From an uncultured Candidatus Melainabacteria bacterium (lineage in GTDB: Bacteria > Cyanobacteriota > Vampirovibrionia > Gastranaerophilales > Gastranaerophilaceae): a stretch of DNA of 64,000 bases. The position numbers and the translations under genes are program-made. The DNA lies in assembly GCA_947364235.1 (NCBI GenBank), contig CANARY010000002.1, positions 271,283-335,282 on the forward strand. The letters are read 5' to 3'. The notes beneath the pieces were generated by a model. The model did no database searches. It had not been told where the DNA came from and was given only the letters and a program-made list of their open reading frames with translations. Positions 8,874-17,968 of this stretch are shown piece by piece; position 1 is the stretch's first letter, and each line of letters starts with the position of its first letter.

Positions 8874-10378
8874 AAAAGTCTTACAACATTATGTTCTTCA
8901 AAACGTGGGCAGGTATTCCAAGCAAGAGTTGGAATGATATCTCCTTCAACTCTGCCTTCGAACTGACAGCTGCAGCATCCTTTTACCATATTAGTAGAGC
9001 CGTCGATTAATGGACGGAAGTATTTACAGCATTGACATACTTTTAATGATAACCCGTAATCAGCAAGCTTATCTGAAAGTTCACGGATAGCATCTATCAT
9101 GCGAAGGTGGTTGTTTTTTGTTAAATATGTTTTTCCTTTGTTGATAAATTTAACTCTTGCAAGTCCGTTATCAGAAATAAGTTCAAGCTGGCATTGAAAA
9201 TCTTTTTTACCGTCTGTAACGATGATATTTGTAACCATTTTTTCGATGTTGTGTTTTCTGGTTGCTTTGTAGAATAAATTTCTAACAAACCTGACAGGAG
9301 GAAGGTTTTTCAATATGTGTGCAATTGAATATACAGGATATGCAAAAAGATATAAATGCTCTTTGCCGTAAAGCTTTGCGTATATAAGGCTTGCGCAGAA
9401 AGCAAGGACTAAAATAATTGAAGTGATTAATATTGTAGTGTATCCAGCCCAGAATGGGAATTTGTAAGAATGGCTTAAGAGAATTGCATAAATTAAAACG
9501 CATGCCAGCCAGTTAGGCTGAATTAAAGAACAAACGTACTCTTGAGTCAAAAAGTTTGGCGAGTGGGTAAAATTGTTCCAGAATATATTTATGCGTTTTG
9601 ATAAAGAAGGTATTCTTGAGTCGTAATTTGAGATTCCTGTATACACTTTTAAATCGTCAATGTATGCCGGACAAATACCTTCAGTTGTCAGCTTGACTGT
9701 ATAAAGAATTTCAGCGGTTTTGTCCTGAAACTCAAAAGAACCGATTTTGTTAAGTACATCTTTTTTAATCACAAATGCATTTGTATTTACAAGGTTTGCA
9801 AGTTTTAATTTTGTTCTTGATGTAAATAAAAATTTAGCGCAATATCTGGCATAAGTTGCTTTAATATTTTCAAGCAGTGTAAAGTCTTTATTTTCCTGAA
9901 TATAATTAACCATAGGCATAAAAACATCATGCTTTGTTAAGTAGTAATTAACATTTGCAAGAAAATCCGAGTCTACGTAATTGTTTGAATCAAGAAAAAC
10001 ATAAGCATCAAGATTTTTTGCTTCTGAAAGCCTTTCTGCAAGTATTGAATAAGCTTGGCTTTTACCTATTGGCTCCATGTTATTGATATTGATAACATTT
10101 ACATCTAAATCACTTTGAAGAGTTACGTCATCTGCTTTTTCACATCTGTCAAGAATTGCGTAAATTGTATAACGCTGTTTTAGGTATGTTTGTGATTTAA
10201 GCTGTTTAATTAAGTTATCAAGAGTCGCAGCTTCTCCAGCTGCGTAAACAACAACGCAAATGTTTGCATCTTTTGATGTGAATTTATCTCTAACTTTGCG
10301 TGAAGGTTTTATATTAGCGCAAGCCAGAATGATGTAGTAAAGCGTGAAAATTGTTATATAAATGTATAATATTGACAT
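8870..10378 (-). CDS. GT2-like glycosyltransferase with a C-terminal Cys-rich domain
   Basis: 502 residues. One N-terminal membrane helix (2-21) precedes a GT-A fold region (about 38-260): a nucleotide-binding strand CVVVYAAGE and an acidic metal-site candidate FLDSNN near 131. Two further membrane helices follow near 297-345. The last ~130 residues form a separate soluble domain with seven cysteines arranged as CxCC, then about 16 residues on CCxC, and a final Cys 24 residues later. It is preceded by a basic stretch. The Cys cluster suggests zinc or Fe-S binding and is not part of standard GT2 enzymes. GAGGA eight bases before the ATG supports the start. Acceptor and donor sugars are unknown. 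Confidence 0.75.
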   Translation of the reverse strand: MSILYIYITIFTLYYIILACANIKPSRKVRDKFTSKDANICVVVYAAGEAATLDNLIKQLKSQTYLKQRYTIYAILDRCEKADDVTLQSDLDVNVININNMEPIGKSQAYSILAERLSEAKNLDAYVFLDSNNYVDSDFLANVNYYLTKHDVFMPMVNYIQENKDFTLLENIKATYARYCAKFLFTSRTKLKLANLVNTNAFVIKKDVLNKIGSFEFQDKTAEILYTVKLTTEGICPAYIDDLKVYTGISNYDSRIPSLSKRINIFWNNFTHSPNFLTQEYVCSLIQPNWLACVLIYAILLSHSYKFPFWAGYTTILITSIILVLAFCASLIYAKLYGKEHLYLFAYPVYSIAHILKNLPPVRFVRNLFYKATRKHNIEKMVTNIIVTDGKKDFQCQLELISDNGLARVKFINKGKTYLTKNNHLRMIDAIRELSDKLADYGLSLKVCQCCKYFRPLIDGSTNMVKGCCSCQFEGRVEGDIIPTLAWNTCPRFEEHNVVRLF

Positions 10379-10427
10379 AATTTTATCCTCAAGAAAAGTT
10401 TACTCTAAAAAAAACAATTTCTCAAAT

Positions 10428-10461
10428 AAAAAAGACGATAATTTAAGTTATCGTCTTTTTT
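10428..10461 (-). terminator. Terminator of tRNA-Ile
   Basis: Stem GACGATAA / TTATCGTC (10434-10455) with a six-base loop; read on the minus strand it ends in a T-run and lies just downstream of the tRNA. Confidence 0.8.
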
Positions 10462-10464
10462 ATC

Positions 10465-10538
<74 letters not shown>

Positions 10539-10589
10539 ATATTTAATTTTCATACCGAATGTATCAGCTATTTACCCTTGGCAAAATCT

Positions 10590-10618
10590 AATTTAGCATA
10601 GACATTTTTTAAAATCAA
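10590..10618 (-). promoter_or_regulatory. Promoter of tRNA-Ile
   Basis: Minus strand TTGATT (10613-10618), 17-base spacer, TAAATT (10590-10595), between the trxA terminator and the tRNA. Confidence 0.5.
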
Positions 10619-10629
10619 GTGTTTTATTT

Positions 10630-10661
10630 AAAAAAGCCGGAAAAATTTTTCCGGCTTAGTT
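10630..10661 (-). terminator. Terminator of trxA
   Basis: Perfect palindrome GCCGGAAAAA / TTTTTCCGGC (10636-10655) followed on the minus strand by TTTTT, immediately after the trxA stop. Confidence 0.85.
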
Positions 10662-10979
10662 TTATAAATGTTTTTCAATGTTTGTAATAATGGAACTTTT
10701 AGGCATCAAACCTACCATTCTTTCTACAACTTCACCATTTTTGAATACAAGAAGTGTAGGAAGTCCGCTTACTTGATATTCTTTAGCAGCATCAATATTA
10801 TCGTCTGTATCGATTTTTGCAAAACATGCTCTGTCTCCAAGTTCAGTTTCGACTTCTTCTAATATAGGTCCGAGTTTTCTGCAAGGACCGCACCAGGTTG
10901 CAAAAAAGTCAACAACAGTAACTTTGTTTGAGTTAAGAACTTCTTCATTAAAATTATCAACATTAATTTCTTTTACCAT
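10662..10979 (-). CDS. trxA: Thioredoxin
   Basis: 105 residues, the usual size. The redox motif is WCGPC with Cys30 and Cys33, and the cis-Pro loop SGLPTLLVF lies near 74-82. It reduces disulfides in the cytoplasm with electrons from thioredoxin reductase, which is not in the window. AAGAGGAG eight bases before the ATG is a good ribosome binding site. Single-gene unit with its own terminator. Confidence 0.97.
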   Translation of the reverse strand: MVKEINVDNFNEEVLNSNKVTVVDFFATWCGPCRKLGPILEEVETELGDRACFAKIDTDDNIDAAKEYQVSGLPTLLVFKNGEVVERMVGLMPKSSIITNIEKHL

Positions 10980-11085
10980 ATTTTAAACTCCTCTTAAAAT
11001 TATAAACTTATATTACCATATATAAAATATTCATGCTATCATTCATGTAGGGAGGAGGAGTACCTCAAACAAAAAGGGATGTAAT

Positions 11086-12006
11086 ATGCCAAGAAAAAAA
11101 GAAATTGAAATTGTTTTAGATACAGAAACCACAGGTTTAGATTACACTAGAGAAAGAATTATTGAATTTGCAGCTGTTCGTCTTGAAAACGGCAAAATAA
11201 AAGATGAGTTTCAAACTTTGATTAACCCTCATCAGCATATAAGAAAATCAAGTCAGGCTGTTCACGGGATTTCTCAGGAAATGGTCGAAGATGCTCCATC
11301 TGAAGAAGAAGCTCTGCCTAAGATACTTGAATTTATTGGTGATTATCCGATTGTTGCTCATAATGTAATTTTTGACTATTCGTTTCTAAATGAAGCTAAG
11401 CTTAGAGTTTTTGGTGAAAAACTTGAAAATCCAAGAATAGATTCGCAGGTTATGTTTAAAGAAATTGCTCCTGATTTAGAATCTCACGGGCTTGAAGCTT
11501 TAACAAACAGATTTAATGTGGAGCTGAATAATCATCACAGAGCAATGGCTGATACAATGGGGCTTGCGCTTGCTTATCCGAAGCTTAAAAAACTTTATCT
11601 TCAGCGGCTTGACTGGCAGAAAAAGCAGCTTGCTAATGTAGATTATCTTTTTGACAGGTATTTAAGAATTCAGCAAAGTATCGCAACGATGCAGGCTGAG
11701 CTGCAAGACTTGAAATCAGTATTCAAGCTTCATTTTGAACTTGGAGGCGAACCTTTGCAGGCAGAAACCGGCGAGACTATGGTTTACCAGTCAAAACAAT
11801 CGTTTGGCTACGATTTTGCAGATATCAAAGACGTACTGGAAAATGTTGGAGCGCTTGAAAAAGCTGTTAAAGTAAACAACGGTTTTATTGACAGGCTCTG
11901 TAATGGTCTAAGTCTTTCTGATGAGTACAAAGAAATTATACGAGATGCTCGTCAGGAAATCTCAGAAACAAGGAATATACAAATAATTAAACCATGCAAA
12001 CAATAA
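11086..12006 (+). CDS. DnaQ-family 3'-5' exonuclease (DNA polymerase III epsilon-like)
   Basis: 306 residues. DEDDh motifs: ExoI LDTETTGLD (Asp12, Glu14), ExoII HNVIFDYSFL near 95-104 and ExoIII HHRAMADTMG near 145-154, so the nuclease is intact. About 130 residues beyond the exonuclease domain have no recognised fold. It may be the proofreading subunit or an independent DnaQ-like nuclease; the long tail makes the second as likely. A GGGATG site lies upstream of the ATG. A GAGG-AGTA-CCTC hairpin in a purine-rich leader (about 11050-11066) may affect expression. The stop overlaps the next gene by 13 bases. Confidence 0.88.
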   Translation: MPRKKEIEIVLDTETTGLDYTRERIIEFAAVRLENGKIKDEFQTLINPHQHIRKSSQAVHGISQEMVEDAPSEEEALPKILEFIGDYPIVAHNVIFDYSFLNEAKLRVFGEKLENPRIDSQVMFKEIAPDLESHGLEALTNRFNVELNNHHRAMADTMGLALAYPKLKKLYLQRLDWQKKQLANVDYLFDRYLRIQQSIATMQAELQDLKSVFKLHFELGGEPLQAETGETMVYQSKQSFGYDFADIKDVLENVGALEKAVKVNNGFIDRLCNGLSLSDEYKEIIRDARQEISETRNIQIIKPCKQ

Positions 12007-13376
12007 ATAAAAAAAATATTCCGGAAGAACTTGTTGTGAAAGTTGAAAAACTTTCTAATCTTGGTTTTGGAATTGCAAAGTACGAAGCTTATGTGCTCTT
12101 TGTAGAAGGAGCTTGTCCTGGCGACACGGTAAAAATCAAAGTTGGTAAAAAGAATAAAACTTATGCTAATGCTAGAGTTATTGAAATCATTGAACCTTCT
12201 GAATATCGTGTTGAACCGTTTTGTCCGATGCAGAAAGTATGCGGTTCCTGCCAGCTTCAATTTATAGATTATCAGTATCAGCTGAAGCTTAAAAAAGATA
12301 TTGTAAAAGATGCAATTCGTTCAATATGCGGACATGAAATTGAAGTCAGAGACGTTATTGAAAGTCCTAAAGTACGCGAGTACAGGCATAAAATTCAGTA
12401 TCCGGTAAGTGAAACGCAGAACTCAAAACGAATAATTGCTGGATATTATAAAACAGGCTCGCATGAGCTTGTAAATATTAAATATTGTCCAATTCAGCCA
12501 GAATATTGTGATAAAATTATAGATTTTATCAGGAATGCAGCTCAAGAACTTGGAATTTCCGGATACAATGAGAAAAAGCATGTCGGAGATTTAAGGCATG
12601 TTGTGATTAGAAGTTCAAATTACAACAGTAAAAATCTTGTAATTCTTGTTATGAACTCAACAAAAGTTTTTGATAAACTTAAAAAACTTGCTTCAAAATT
12701 ATACAATGAACTTGATAATGTTTCAGGAGTAGGTGTAAATTTCAATTCTAAAAAGACAAATTTAATCTTGGGTGAAAATACTGAAATTCTTGAAGGTGAG
12801 GCTTTTATTGAAGAAAAGCTCTGTGATAAAGTTTTTAAGGTCGGGGCTAAGACTTTCTTTCAAGTAAATCCAGAGAGTGCTAATAATATTTTTGAGTATG
12901 TTAAAAAATATATTTCTGATAACTTTGAAAAACCCATGATTCTTGATGCTTATGCAGGGATAACAGCTTTTGGTATATGTTTATCTGATATTGCTCGCAA
13001 AGTTGTGAGTGTTGAAGAAGTTAAAGAATCTGTTGATTTAGCAGATAAAGTTATCAAAGAAAACGGAATTAAGAATGTCGAGCTGCATAATATGGATGCA
13101 AGCAAATTTTTTGAGAAAGAATTGAATACAAAGGGACGGCAATTTGACGTAGCAGTTCTCGATCCGCCAAGAAAAGGATGTTCTCAAGAAAGTCTTGATT
13201 ATGCTTTGAAATTGACAAAAGGTAAGATTATTTATGTAAGCTGTAATCCTGCAACACTTGCAAGAGATTTGAAATATTTGATAGAAAAAGGATGTAAAGT
13301 CGACTTTATTCAGCCGTTTGACATGTTTCCGCATACTTATCATGTTGAAGATGTTGCTGTGATAACGATTGTATAA
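11994..13376 (+). CDS. rlmD: RlmD/TrmA-family RNA (uracil-C5)-methyltransferase
   Basis: 460 residues. N-terminal TRAM RNA-binding domain (about 10-68), then a [4Fe-4S] site with Cys77, Cys83, Cys86 and a fourth Cys near 163 (YCPIQ). The C-terminal SAM methyltransferase domain has the DPPRKG motif and the catalytic Cys in YVSCNPATLARD near 417. The family methylates U1939 or U747 of 23S rRNA (RlmD/RlmC types) from SAM; RlmD versus a broader RlmCD activity cannot be settled here. It overlaps the exonuclease gene by 13 bases (coupled) and its 3' end overlaps the convergent acyltransferase gene by 71 bases. Confidence 0.9.
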   Translation: MQTINKKNIPEELVVKVEKLSNLGFGIAKYEAYVLFVEGACPGDTVKIKVGKKNKTYANARVIEIIEPSEYRVEPFCPMQKVCGSCQLQFIDYQYQLKLKKDIVKDAIRSICGHEIEVRDVIESPKVREYRHKIQYPVSETQNSKRIIAGYYKTGSHELVNIKYCPIQPEYCDKIIDFIRNAAQELGISGYNEKKHVGDLRHVVIRSSNYNSKNLVILVMNSTKVFDKLKKLASKLYNELDNVSGVGVNFNSKKTNLILGENTEILEGEAFIEEKLCDKVFKVGAKTFFQVNPESANNIFEYVKKYISDNFEKPMILDAYAGITAFGICLSDIARKVVSVEEVKESVDLADKVIKENGIKNVELHNMDASKFFEKELNTKGRQFDVAVLDPPRKGCSQESLDYALKLTKGKIIYVSCNPATLARDLKYLIEKGCKVDFIQPFDMFPHTYHVEDVAVITIV

Positions 13377-13989
13377 ACTTTTCTAATGAAACTAGAAACT
13401 TTTCTTTTGTCATATCCGGCAAAATTTCTTTAATACAGGTAATTCCTTTCACTTCTTCGTGAAACAGGCTTTCAAGAAATTCTTTATCATAATCAAAAAG
13501 TATTGAGCCGTGCTGGAGTATGTAACCGTTTTTGCGGCACTGTGCAGAGCCGATTAGTTTGCTGCCTTGATGGCAAACATCTGCTCCGGTAGAGAGGAGC
13601 ATGCAGTAATCGAAGCTGGTAGAAATATTTTTTTGTCCTCCTATGTTAAGGTCAACTTTGAGTGTTTTGAAAAAATCTATCAAGATTCCTGATATTTTTT
13701 TGTAAGACTCAATTATGCTTTCACCTTCAACAGCAGGAGCAACGTAGCTATACGTTACTTCATTATCGTGCAAAAGTGCTCTTCCTCCAGTTAAGCGCCT
13801 AACGCAGTCAAGTCCGTCAGGAATGGGAAATTCTTTTTGGTTTCTTCCTAATGACACGCACATCGGAGACCAGCCGTAAAGACGAAAGATAGGTTCTTCT
13901 GCATGAGTACGGATAGCTTCATCAAGCAGGTCAGAGTCAATCTGCATATTTGTTTTGCCATCAAAAGTATCAAACTTGATGAATTTCAT
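13306..13989 (-). CDS. Lipoyl octanoyltransferase / lipoate-protein ligase family (LipM-like)
   Basis: 227 residues from the ATG at 13989. The frame extends to 14034, but those 15 codons lie inside the end of dgt. The BPL/LplA/LipB fold is shown by RRLTGGRALLHDNEVTYS and the acyl-site lysine in GSKLIGSAQ, followed by GYILQHGSILFD. A Cys in FDYCMLL before the lysine fits the acyl-thioester Cys of LipM. It would attach octanoate or lipoate to E2 or GcvH proteins. Its last 71 bases run antisense through the end of rlmD, so either both C-termini are constrained or one is poorly conserved. Confidence 0.8.
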   Translation of the reverse strand: MKFIKFDTFDGKTNMQIDSDLLDEAIRTHAEEPIFRLYGWSPMCVSLGRNQKEFPIPDGLDCVRRLTGGRALLHDNEVTYSYVAPAVEGESIIESYKKISGILIDFFKTLKVDLNIGGQKNISTSFDYCMLLSTGADVCHQGSKLIGSAQCRKNGYILQHGSILFDYDKEFLESLFHEEVKGITCIKEILPDMTKEKFLVSLEKFIQSLSQQHLQHDKYAETCQTAE

Positions 13990-15010
13990 CTTGAATCTTT
14001 CTGAATAAAGCTTCGTCGTTAGAACTTTCTGCAAGAGGTTTTGGGATAAACAAATCTAGATATCTTCTTATTGCGTATTGGTCTGACATGCCGGAAATGT
14101 AGTCAGTTACAATTGTTGGAATTTCTGATTTATTACAATATGCTTCAAGCTTTTCTGTATAATATTCAAACAGCGATTTTATAATGTTTTTGGCTTTTTT
14201 TTCTTCTGCTTTAGCAATTGGATCCAAATAAACATTATCAAACATCCATGTTCTAAGCTTTGTGACATAGAACCATCCTTCTTCTGACATTGTAACTTTA
14301 GGTTTATCCATGGAGCTTGTAATTACATCTGTAATCATTTTTCCCAGCCTTGCTGATTGGTTTGAAGAAAAGTATTTAACACAATCTTGCGGTAAATCAT
14401 CTTCTGAAATTATACCTGCACGAATAGAATCTTCGATATCGTGGTTGATATATGCTATTTTATCAGCGTATTGAACAACTTGAGCTTCCGGTGTTTTTGG
14501 CTTGTAACCCCATGTGTGGGTTAAAATACCATCTACAGTTTCTTTGCAGAGGTTCATATCCTCTAAAACTTCAACAACTCTGACGCTCTGGAGGTTGTGA
14601 TGAAAACCGTTTGGCAAAAGTTCGTCAAGGGTTCCTTCTCCGCAGTGTCCGAAGGCAGTATGACCTAAATCATGACCTAAGGCGATTGCTTCAACTAAAT
14701 CTTCGTTTAATCTTAGCGCACGAGCCATTGTTCTTCCGATTTGCGAAACTTCAAGAGTGTGTGTAAGCCTTGTACGGAAGTGGTCGTTGTATGGTGACAA
14801 GAATACTTGAGTTTTATGTTTTAAACGCCTGAAAGATTTTGAATGCAGGATTTTATCTCTGTCTCTTTGAAATTCTGTTCGTATTTCAAATTGTTCTTCC
14901 CTTTTGCGTTTTCTGCCTTTTGAGTCTTTGCATTTTGTAGCATAAGGGCTCAAAATCTCGTATTCGCGTTCTTCTAATTGTTCTTTTACAGTTTTACATT
15001 CTGTGTTCAT
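13970..15010 (-). CDS. dgt: Deoxyguanosinetriphosphate triphosphohydrolase-like protein
   Basis: 346 residues of the HD superfamily: RTRLTHTLEVSQIGR gives the first His, and HDLGHTAFGHCGE gives the HD pair. This is the dGTPase signature (dNTP to deoxynucleoside plus triphosphate). The short form of about 330-350 residues matches bacterial dGTPase-like proteins with roles in dNTP control. Its end overlaps the acyltransferase start by 20 bases. TATAAT on the minus strand sits six bases before the ATG and no Shine-Dalgarno is visible, which predicts a leaderless mRNA. Confidence 0.92.
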   Translation of the reverse strand: MNTECKTVKEQLEEREYEILSPYATKCKDSKGRKRKREEQFEIRTEFQRDRDKILHSKSFRRLKHKTQVFLSPYNDHFRTRLTHTLEVSQIGRTMARALRLNEDLVEAIALGHDLGHTAFGHCGEGTLDELLPNGFHHNLQSVRVVEVLEDMNLCKETVDGILTHTWGYKPKTPEAQVVQYADKIAYINHDIEDSIRAGIISEDDLPQDCVKYFSSNQSARLGKMITDVITSSMDKPKVTMSEEGWFYVTKLRTWMFDNVYLDPIAKAEEKKAKNIIKSLFEYYTEKLEAYCNKSEIPTIVTDYISGMSDQYAIRRYLDLFIPKPLAESSNDEALFRKIQDEIHQV

Positions 15011-15016
15011 ACGATT

Positions 15017-15045
15017 ATTATACCTAAAACCGGCATTTTTGACTA
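15017..15045 (-). promoter_or_regulatory. dgt promoter, probably leaderless
   Basis: Minus strand TAGTCA (15040-15045), 17-base spacer, TATAAT (15017-15022), then six bases and the ATG ending at 15008. A start seven bases past the -10 falls on the ATG. Confidence 0.5.
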
Positions 15046-15094
15046 GCTTTTTTAGCGGGATTAGTGTATTATAAACTTACAGGGGAGAGATTTA

Positions 15095-15814
15095 ATGGAA
15101 AGTTTTTTTAATGTGGAATGTTTAATACGTCTTTTTCTTGCTCTTGCAATGGGTTTTTCTCTCGGGCTTGAAAGAGAGCTTACAAATAAGTATGCAGGCT
15201 TGAGGACTCATATTCTTGTCTGTTTAGGGGCTTGTATTTTTACTCTTCTTTCTATATACGGTTTTCCTACATTTGCAGATGGTGATAATGTCGTAATTAA
15301 TAATGCAACAGGGATAAGAGATACTTCAAGGGTGGCTGCGCAAATAGTTACCGGTATTGGTTTTATCGGGGCAGGTACTGTATTAAGAAACGGACCTATG
15401 GTATTTGGACTTACAACTGCTGCTACTCTTTGGATTGCTGCAAGTATCGGCATGGCTTGCGGAGCCGGAATGTATGATGTCGCGCTTATTGCTACTTTAA
15501 TGAGTGTTGCTGTGCTTACTCTTATCAGGGTTTTTGAAAGGCAGATTCTGCCTTCAAGCGGCAAGCAAATTAGAAGGTATAAAGTCGTAATTTATCTTAA
15601 TGGTGCTGATGTTGAAAAAGTTTATGAATTTCTTACCAGAAATGTTGATAACATTGCGGATTTCTCTTCTAAAAAACTTCTTGAAAATCCGGAAAAATCA
15701 AAGCTTTCTTCTACGTTTGAACTTGCGAATAAGAAGATGATGAATGAGATTTACAATAAATTGAGCAGTATTGCGGAGCTTGATTCTATAACTTTACAGG
15801 AATTGAATGGTTAA
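15095..15814 (+). CDS. MgtC/SapB-family membrane protein
   Basis: 239 residues. The N-terminal ~140 residues are four to five membrane helices with the family signatures GLERE, KYAGLRTHILVCLGAC, GIGFIGAG and TTAATLWIAASIGMACG. The C-terminal ~90 residues form a soluble ACT-like domain, as in MgtC proteins. The family is linked to growth in low Mg2+ and to control of the ATP synthase, not to proven transport. A GGGGAG site precedes the ATG. It overlaps the next gene by eight bases. Confidence 0.9.
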   Translation: MESFFNVECLIRLFLALAMGFSLGLERELTNKYAGLRTHILVCLGACIFTLLSIYGFPTFADGDNVVINNATGIRDTSRVAAQIVTGIGFIGAGTVLRNGPMVFGLTTAATLWIAASIGMACGAGMYDVALIATLMSVAVLTLIRVFERQILPSSGKQIRRYKVVIYLNGADVEKVYEFLTRNVDNIADFSSKKLLENPEKSKLSSTFELANKKMMNEIYNKLSSIAELDSITLQELNG

Positions 15815-17162
15815 GGAAACTAATAGAAATCATTTTAGTCATAAAGATATTATTCAAATTGTGTTTGAATATTCGAGAACCGTGCTGATTTCTTTTATTG
15901 CTGCTTTGATTTTTACGATTTTACTTTCTTTTCATGCAAGAAGTGAAATGATAAAAAACCTATATTTAAATAATTCTGAGCATCATCAAATGAATGAACA
16001 GCTTGCAAGGCAGCTCATTATGCAGTCAGATTTTATGAAGGATCTTCGTAAAAAAAGATGTTCAATATGTGTTCAAGTCGGGAATTTATATGAATCTGCG
16101 CACGATTATGCAAATGCTCAGCTTGCTTATGAACTTGCTCTTGAGAAATCACAATATAAAAATTATAAAATATACTATAAGCTTTCAAAAGTTTTGATTG
16201 CTCAAGGGAAAGTTGATGAAGCAAAAGATTTAATATCTTCTGTGAGAGATTTGAGCAATAAAGGTTTGATTAAGTTCAAAGCCCGTGCTTACATTGAAAT
16301 GGGGGATAAATATTATTCAGCAGGCAAGTTTTTGAGTGCAGCAAAAAGTTATGAAAAAGCTAAATTTTATTATGATAAATTCTCAAAAAAAGATAAGGTC
16401 ATTGAAAAATCTATTAAAGACCGGATAGTAAATGCTTATATTGAGACTGCAGATATCATGGTAAAAAGCGGGATGAATACTGATGCTGTTCGTTTTTTAG
16501 CGAAAGCTGAAAAATATGCTCCAAATAATTTTGAAATCAAGTATAAGCTTGCAATAATTTATTCTGATTTAGACCCAGTAAAATCTGTAAAATATTTTGA
16601 GCCTCTTATGAATAAGATACCTCAGAATGTTGATTATGGAGTTTATTCAAAAGCATTAATGAAATCTGCTAATATTTCCGAGCTGGAAGGCAATCCGGCT
16701 CGTGCGAAATATTTCAGGTATAAGATACATTCAGTTGATATTTTTGTTGATAAAAAAGTTGTTTATAAGAACGATTTTGAAGTTTACCTTGATAAGTTTT
16801 TTGTGAGAAAGTTCTGGCTGGCTTATAGATTAAATGCAGTGTATAGAATTAAAAATATTTCTCATAAGAATATTACAAATCTTTCGGCTTCTTTTGTTCT
16901 CCGTCAGGGTGATAATGTGCTTGAGACCGTTACTATAAAATGTGCGGGTAAAAATAAGCCTTTATTTTTTAATAACGGGGTGACTGATGAAATTAAAGTG
17001 TCATTTAAGAAAAATATATTTACGAAAAATGAGCTGGGGCAATATTTAATTGATATTTATCTTTTTAAAGATGAAGAGTATAAAACTCTTATCAATACTA
17101 TGAAAGTGCCTTTAAAAACAATTAATACAGAAGAGAAGGAGCTGAGTTTAATAAAGTTTTAG
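15807..17162 (+). CDS. Membrane-anchored TPR protein, unknown function
   Basis: 451 residues. One membrane helix (about 29-47) is followed by several tetratricopeptide-like repeats (about 75-300, with YANAQLAYELALEKS and FLSAAKSYEKAKFYY as clear units). A beta-rich C-terminal domain (about 320-445) resembles an immunoglobulin-like fold. It probably scaffolds other proteins on the membrane. It is translated with the MgtC-like gene (eight-base overlap), and its last 41 bases overlap the convergent ABC ATPase gene. Confidence 0.78.
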   Translation: MVKETNRNHFSHKDIIQIVFEYSRTVLISFIAALIFTILLSFHARSEMIKNLYLNNSEHHQMNEQLARQLIMQSDFMKDLRKKRCSICVQVGNLYESAHDYANAQLAYELALEKSQYKNYKIYYKLSKVLIAQGKVDEAKDLISSVRDLSNKGLIKFKARAYIEMGDKYYSAGKFLSAAKSYEKAKFYYDKFSKKDKVIEKSIKDRIVNAYIETADIMVKSGMNTDAVRFLAKAEKYAPNNFEIKYKLAIIYSDLDPVKSVKYFEPLMNKIPQNVDYGVYSKALMKSANISELEGNPARAKYFRYKIHSVDIFVDKKVVYKNDFEVYLDKFFVRKFWLAYRLNAVYRIKNISHKNITNLSASFVLRQGDNVLETVTIKCAGKNKPLFFNNGVTDEIKVSFKKNIFTKNELGQYLIDIYLFKDEEYKTLINTMKVPLKTINTEEKELSLIKF

Positions 17163-17907
17163 TATAGTTTTCTTTAGGACAGTTGAAAATTTTGTCTGTT
17201 GTATTTTCTTCAATCAATTCCCCGAAATACATTATTCCGACTCTGTCTGCAATATATCTTATTACGTTTAAATCGTGTGAGATAAATAAAATTGTTAAAT
17301 CTCTTTGTTGTTTTAAGTTTTTTAAAAGATTAATTATTTGAGCTTGAATACTTGCATCAAGAGCGCTTATAGGCTCATCTGCGATTATTAGTTTGGGGTT
17401 TAAAATTAAAGCTCTTGCGATTGCAATTCTCTGCCTTTGTCCTCCCGAAAACTCATGCGGGTAAAGGTCTAAACAGCTGGCTTGTAAGCCTACATCATTT
17501 AAAACGTCTTTGATAATAGCGTTTTTTCTGTTTTTAGAATAGTTTGTGTTTATATCTAAAGGCTCACGGAGAGTTTCTCCAATTTTCATTTTAGGGTTTA
17601 AACTTGAATACGGATTTTGAAATACCATTTGAACAAGTTTTGGATAATCTTTTTTTTCAGATGAGTTGTGTTTTAATATGCTTTTGCATTCGAATAAAAT
17701 GTCGCCGCTTTTTGGTTTAACAAGTTTTGTTATCGATTTAGCTATTGTAGATTTGCCGCATCCGGATTCTCCTGCAAGCGCATAAATCTCTCCGGGTTTT
17801 ATCTCTAGAGAAACATTTTTAACTGCCACAAGAGAATTTTCTTTCTTGTTTTTCAAGCTGGTATATTCGACAATCAGGTTTTTAATTTCAAGTAAATTAT
17901 TATCCAC
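17122..17907 (-). CDS. ABC transporter ATP-binding protein, peptide/nickel (Opp/Dpp) type
   Basis: 261 residues with Walker A GESGCGKST, a Q-loop, the signature LSGGQRQRIAIARAL, Walker B LIIADEPISALD and the H-loop SHD. The sequence between Walker A and the signature (VFQNPYSSLNPKMKIGETLREPL) is that of OppF/DppF-type ATPases. It is shorter than those (about 320) because the C-terminal oligopeptide-type extension is mostly absent. No permease or binding protein lies nearby, so the partner is unknown. The start is a GTG with TAATAT six bases upstream and no Shine-Dalgarno. Confidence 0.88.
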   Translation of the reverse strand: MDNNLLEIKNLIVEYTSLKNKKENSLVAVKNVSLEIKPGEIYALAGESGCGKSTIAKSITKLVKPKSGDILFECKSILKHNSSEKKDYPKLVQMVFQNPYSSLNPKMKIGETLREPLDINTNYSKNRKNAIIKDVLNDVGLQASCLDLYPHEFSGGQRQRIAIARALILNPKLIIADEPISALDASIQAQIINLLKNLKQQRDLTILFISHDLNVIRYIADRVGIMYFGELIEENTTDKIFNCPKENYTKTLLNSAPSLLY

Positions 17908-17922
17908 ATATACATATTAACA

Positions 17923-17957
17923 TAACCTCTTTTATGATAAAATCGTCTAAGAGGTTA
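17923..17957. repeat. Inverted repeat between divergent ABC ATPase and AI-2E genes
   Basis: TAACCTCTT (17923-17931) and AAGAGGTTA (17949-17957) are perfect 9-bp arms with a 17-base spacer. The right arm abuts the AGGAG of the plus-strand gene. It could be an operator for both genes or an RNA hairpin near the ribosome binding site. Confidence 0.5.
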
Positions 17958-17968
17958 AGGAGTTTTTA

